The notes under the pieces: model-generated
What the model was told of the DNA's origin: nothing
The model's input: the letters and a program-made list of their open reading frames with translations, nothing else
Database searches by the model: none
Part shown: positions 5,251 to 6,281 of the stretch, one piece after another
How the letters are laid out: every line of letters begins with the position of its first letter
Position numbering within the stretch: the first letter of the stretch is position 1
Translations under genes and position numbers: made by a program
NCBI GenBank assembly: GCA_947097535.1
Contig: CAMURM010000107.1
Coordinates: 1-6,281 of the forward strand
From: an uncultured Selenomonas sp.
GTDB taxonomy: Bacteria; Bacillota; Negativicutes; Selenomonadales; Selenomonadaceae
Direction: 5' to 3'
Length of the DNA: 6,281 bases

Positions 5251-6278
5251 GCCCGCCCCACATCACTGAGCGACAGCCCCGGCACGGCGTTGAGCGAGAG
5301 GTCGGAGAAGCCGCCCGCGAGCGCCTGATAGTAGGCGCGGCAGCCGATCATCGCCGCGTTGTCCGTGCAGAGCCTGAGCCCCGGATAGTGGAACTCGATG
5401 CCGTTTTCCGCAGCCGCTTGACGAAGCCGCCCTTCGAGCGAGCTGTTCGCCGCGACGCCGCCCGCGAGCACAAGCGTCTTGAGCCCTGTCTCGGCGAGCG
5501 CCGCGAGCGCCTTCTGCACGAGCGTCTCGACGACGGCGCTCTGAAACGACGCCGCAACATCGGCGGCATTGACCTCGATCTTCTTGAGCTTCATCGAGTT
5601 CAGATAATTCAAGACGGCGGACTTCAAGCCGCTGAAACTGAACTCATAATTGCCCGCCGCCTCCAAAGCGCGCGGGAAGTCGATGGCAGAGGCGTCACCC
5701 TCCTTCGCGAGGCGGTCGATCTCGGGGCCGCCCGGATACGGCAGCCCTAAGACGCGCGCCACCTTGTCGAACGCCTCGCCCGCCGCGTCATCGCGCGTCT
5801 GCCCGAGCAAGGTGAAGCGGTCGTAGTCCTCGACGTGGACGAGCGCCGTATGACCGCCCGACGCGACGAGCGCCACGAAGGGCGGCTCGAGCTCCGGCGA
5901 GCTTAAAAAGTTCGCGAAGATATGGCCTTCGAGATGGTTCACGCCGATGAGCGGCACGCCGAGCGAAAAGGCGAGCCCCTTGGCGGCGGCGACGCCGACG
6001 AGCAGCGCCCCGACCAGCCCCGGCCCGTAAGTGACGGCGACCTGATCGATCGCCTCCTTCGCCACGCCCGCCTCTTTTAGCGCCTCGTCGATGACGGGCA
6101 CGATGTTCACGATGTGGCAGCGCGAGGCGATCTCGGGCACGACACCGCCGTACTTCTGATGCACGGGAATCTGCGTCGCGATGATGTTCGACAAGACCTC
6201 TCGCCCGCCGCGCAGCACGGCAGCTGACGTCTCATCGCAGCTCGTCTCGATGGCGAGCGTCAAAATATCCTTAGCCAT
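5247..6278 (-). CDS. tsaD: tRNA N6-adenosine threonylcarbamoyltransferase TsaD
   Basis: A complete 343-residue TsaD (Kae1/Gcp family, usual length about 335-345). With TsaB and TsaE it transfers the threonylcarbamoyl group from threonylcarbamoyl-AMP to A37 of ANN-decoding tRNAs (t6A), in the cytosol; the process is essential in many bacteria. Hallmarks: the N-terminal ASKHA start AIETSCDET (9-17); the metal-binding NHLEGH at 114-119 (H115, H119); the nucleotide-binding SGGHT (140-144); GLPYPGGPEID (178-188); FSFSGLKS (213-220); AGGVAANS (272-279); and CTDNAAMIG (304-312), with D306 the further metal ligand. The ATG lies three bases inside the window edge, so its promoter and ribosome binding site are not visible. 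The stop overlaps the start of the sensor kinase gene by 4 nt, placing a tRNA-modification enzyme and an RNA-directed two-component system in one operon. tsaB/rimI/tsaE neighbours, common upstream of tsaD, would lie outside the window. Confidence 0.98.
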   Translation of the reverse strand: MAKDILTLAIETSCDETSAAVLRGGREVLSNIIATQIPVHQKYGGVVPEIASRCHIVNIVPVIDEALKEAGVAKEAIDQVAVTYGPGLVGALLVGVAAAKGLAFSLGVPLIGVNHLEGHIFANFLSSPELEPPFVALVASGGHTALVHVEDYDRFTLLGQTRDDAAGEAFDKVARVLGLPYPGGPEIDRLAKEGDASAIDFPRALEAAGNYEFSFSGLKSAVLNYLNSMKLKKIEVNAADVAASFQSAVVETLVQKALAALAETGLKTLVLAGGVAANSSLEGRLRQAAAENGIEFHYPGLRLCTDNAAMIGCRAYYQALAGGFSDLSLNAVPGLSLSDVGRA

Positions 6279-6281
6279 GCA

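Noticed and set aside
4393..5328. 311-aa plus-strand open frame opposite the sensor kinase
   Set aside because: It is an antisense shadow of the kinase gene, with an Arg/Ala/Glu-rich product and no domain or ribosome binding site.
5235..5750. 171-aa plus-strand open frame opposite tsaD
   Set aside because: It is antisense to the conserved tsaD coding sequence, has biased composition and shows no motif.
1..6281. CRISPR array, insertion sequence or integrase
   Set aside because: There are no regularly spaced repeats, no transposase or integrase motifs in any frame, and no direct repeat of the tRNA 3' end.

Overview
The window looks like chromosomal DNA of a Firmicutes-type bacterium. Ribosome binding sites are strong AGGAGG-like sequences, the rho-independent terminator is classical, and a HisKA_2 kinase/ANTAR regulator pair is present. 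The right two thirds is very GC-rich with GC-rich third codon positions, which together with the Firmicutes signals suggests a GC-rich Negativicutes member such as a Selenomonas relative. That assignment is inference from style and remembered protein similarity; no search was run.

Left part (1-1929, plus strand): the 3' three quarters of a tRNA-Gly(CCC) gene and its terminator, followed by an AT-rich two-gene unit. An extended -10 promoter and a near-perfect Shine-Dalgarno drive a 392-aa ABC/AAA-type ATPase. Its 3' end overlaps by 19 nt a 189-aa protein with a TOPRIM-like N-terminal motif. The pairing of an ATPase with a small TOPRIM-like protein, the foreign base composition and the position directly behind a tRNA gene all fit a mobile defence cassette of the OLD/PARIS/Rlo kind, but the exact family is not one I can name.

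Middle part (1930-3201, minus strand genes): a flavodoxin-domain protein convergent with the defence pair, then a 259-nt non-coding stretch with several inverted repeats including the 12-bp palindrome GCAAACGTTTGC. Next comes a small protein with two zinc ribbons, with its own predicted promoter and a roughly 80-nt leader.

Right part (3202-6278, minus strand): a tightly packed operon transcribed right to left. tsaD (complete, t6A tRNA modification) overlaps by 4 nt (GTGA) a cytosolic HisKA_2 sensor kinase. The kinase stop codon directly abuts the start codon of an ANTAR-domain response regulator. Kinase and regulator form an EutW/EutV- or PdtaS/PdtaR-like two-component system that would act on RNA by antitermination. 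Its signal and RNA targets are not visible here, and no ethanolamine genes are present in the window.
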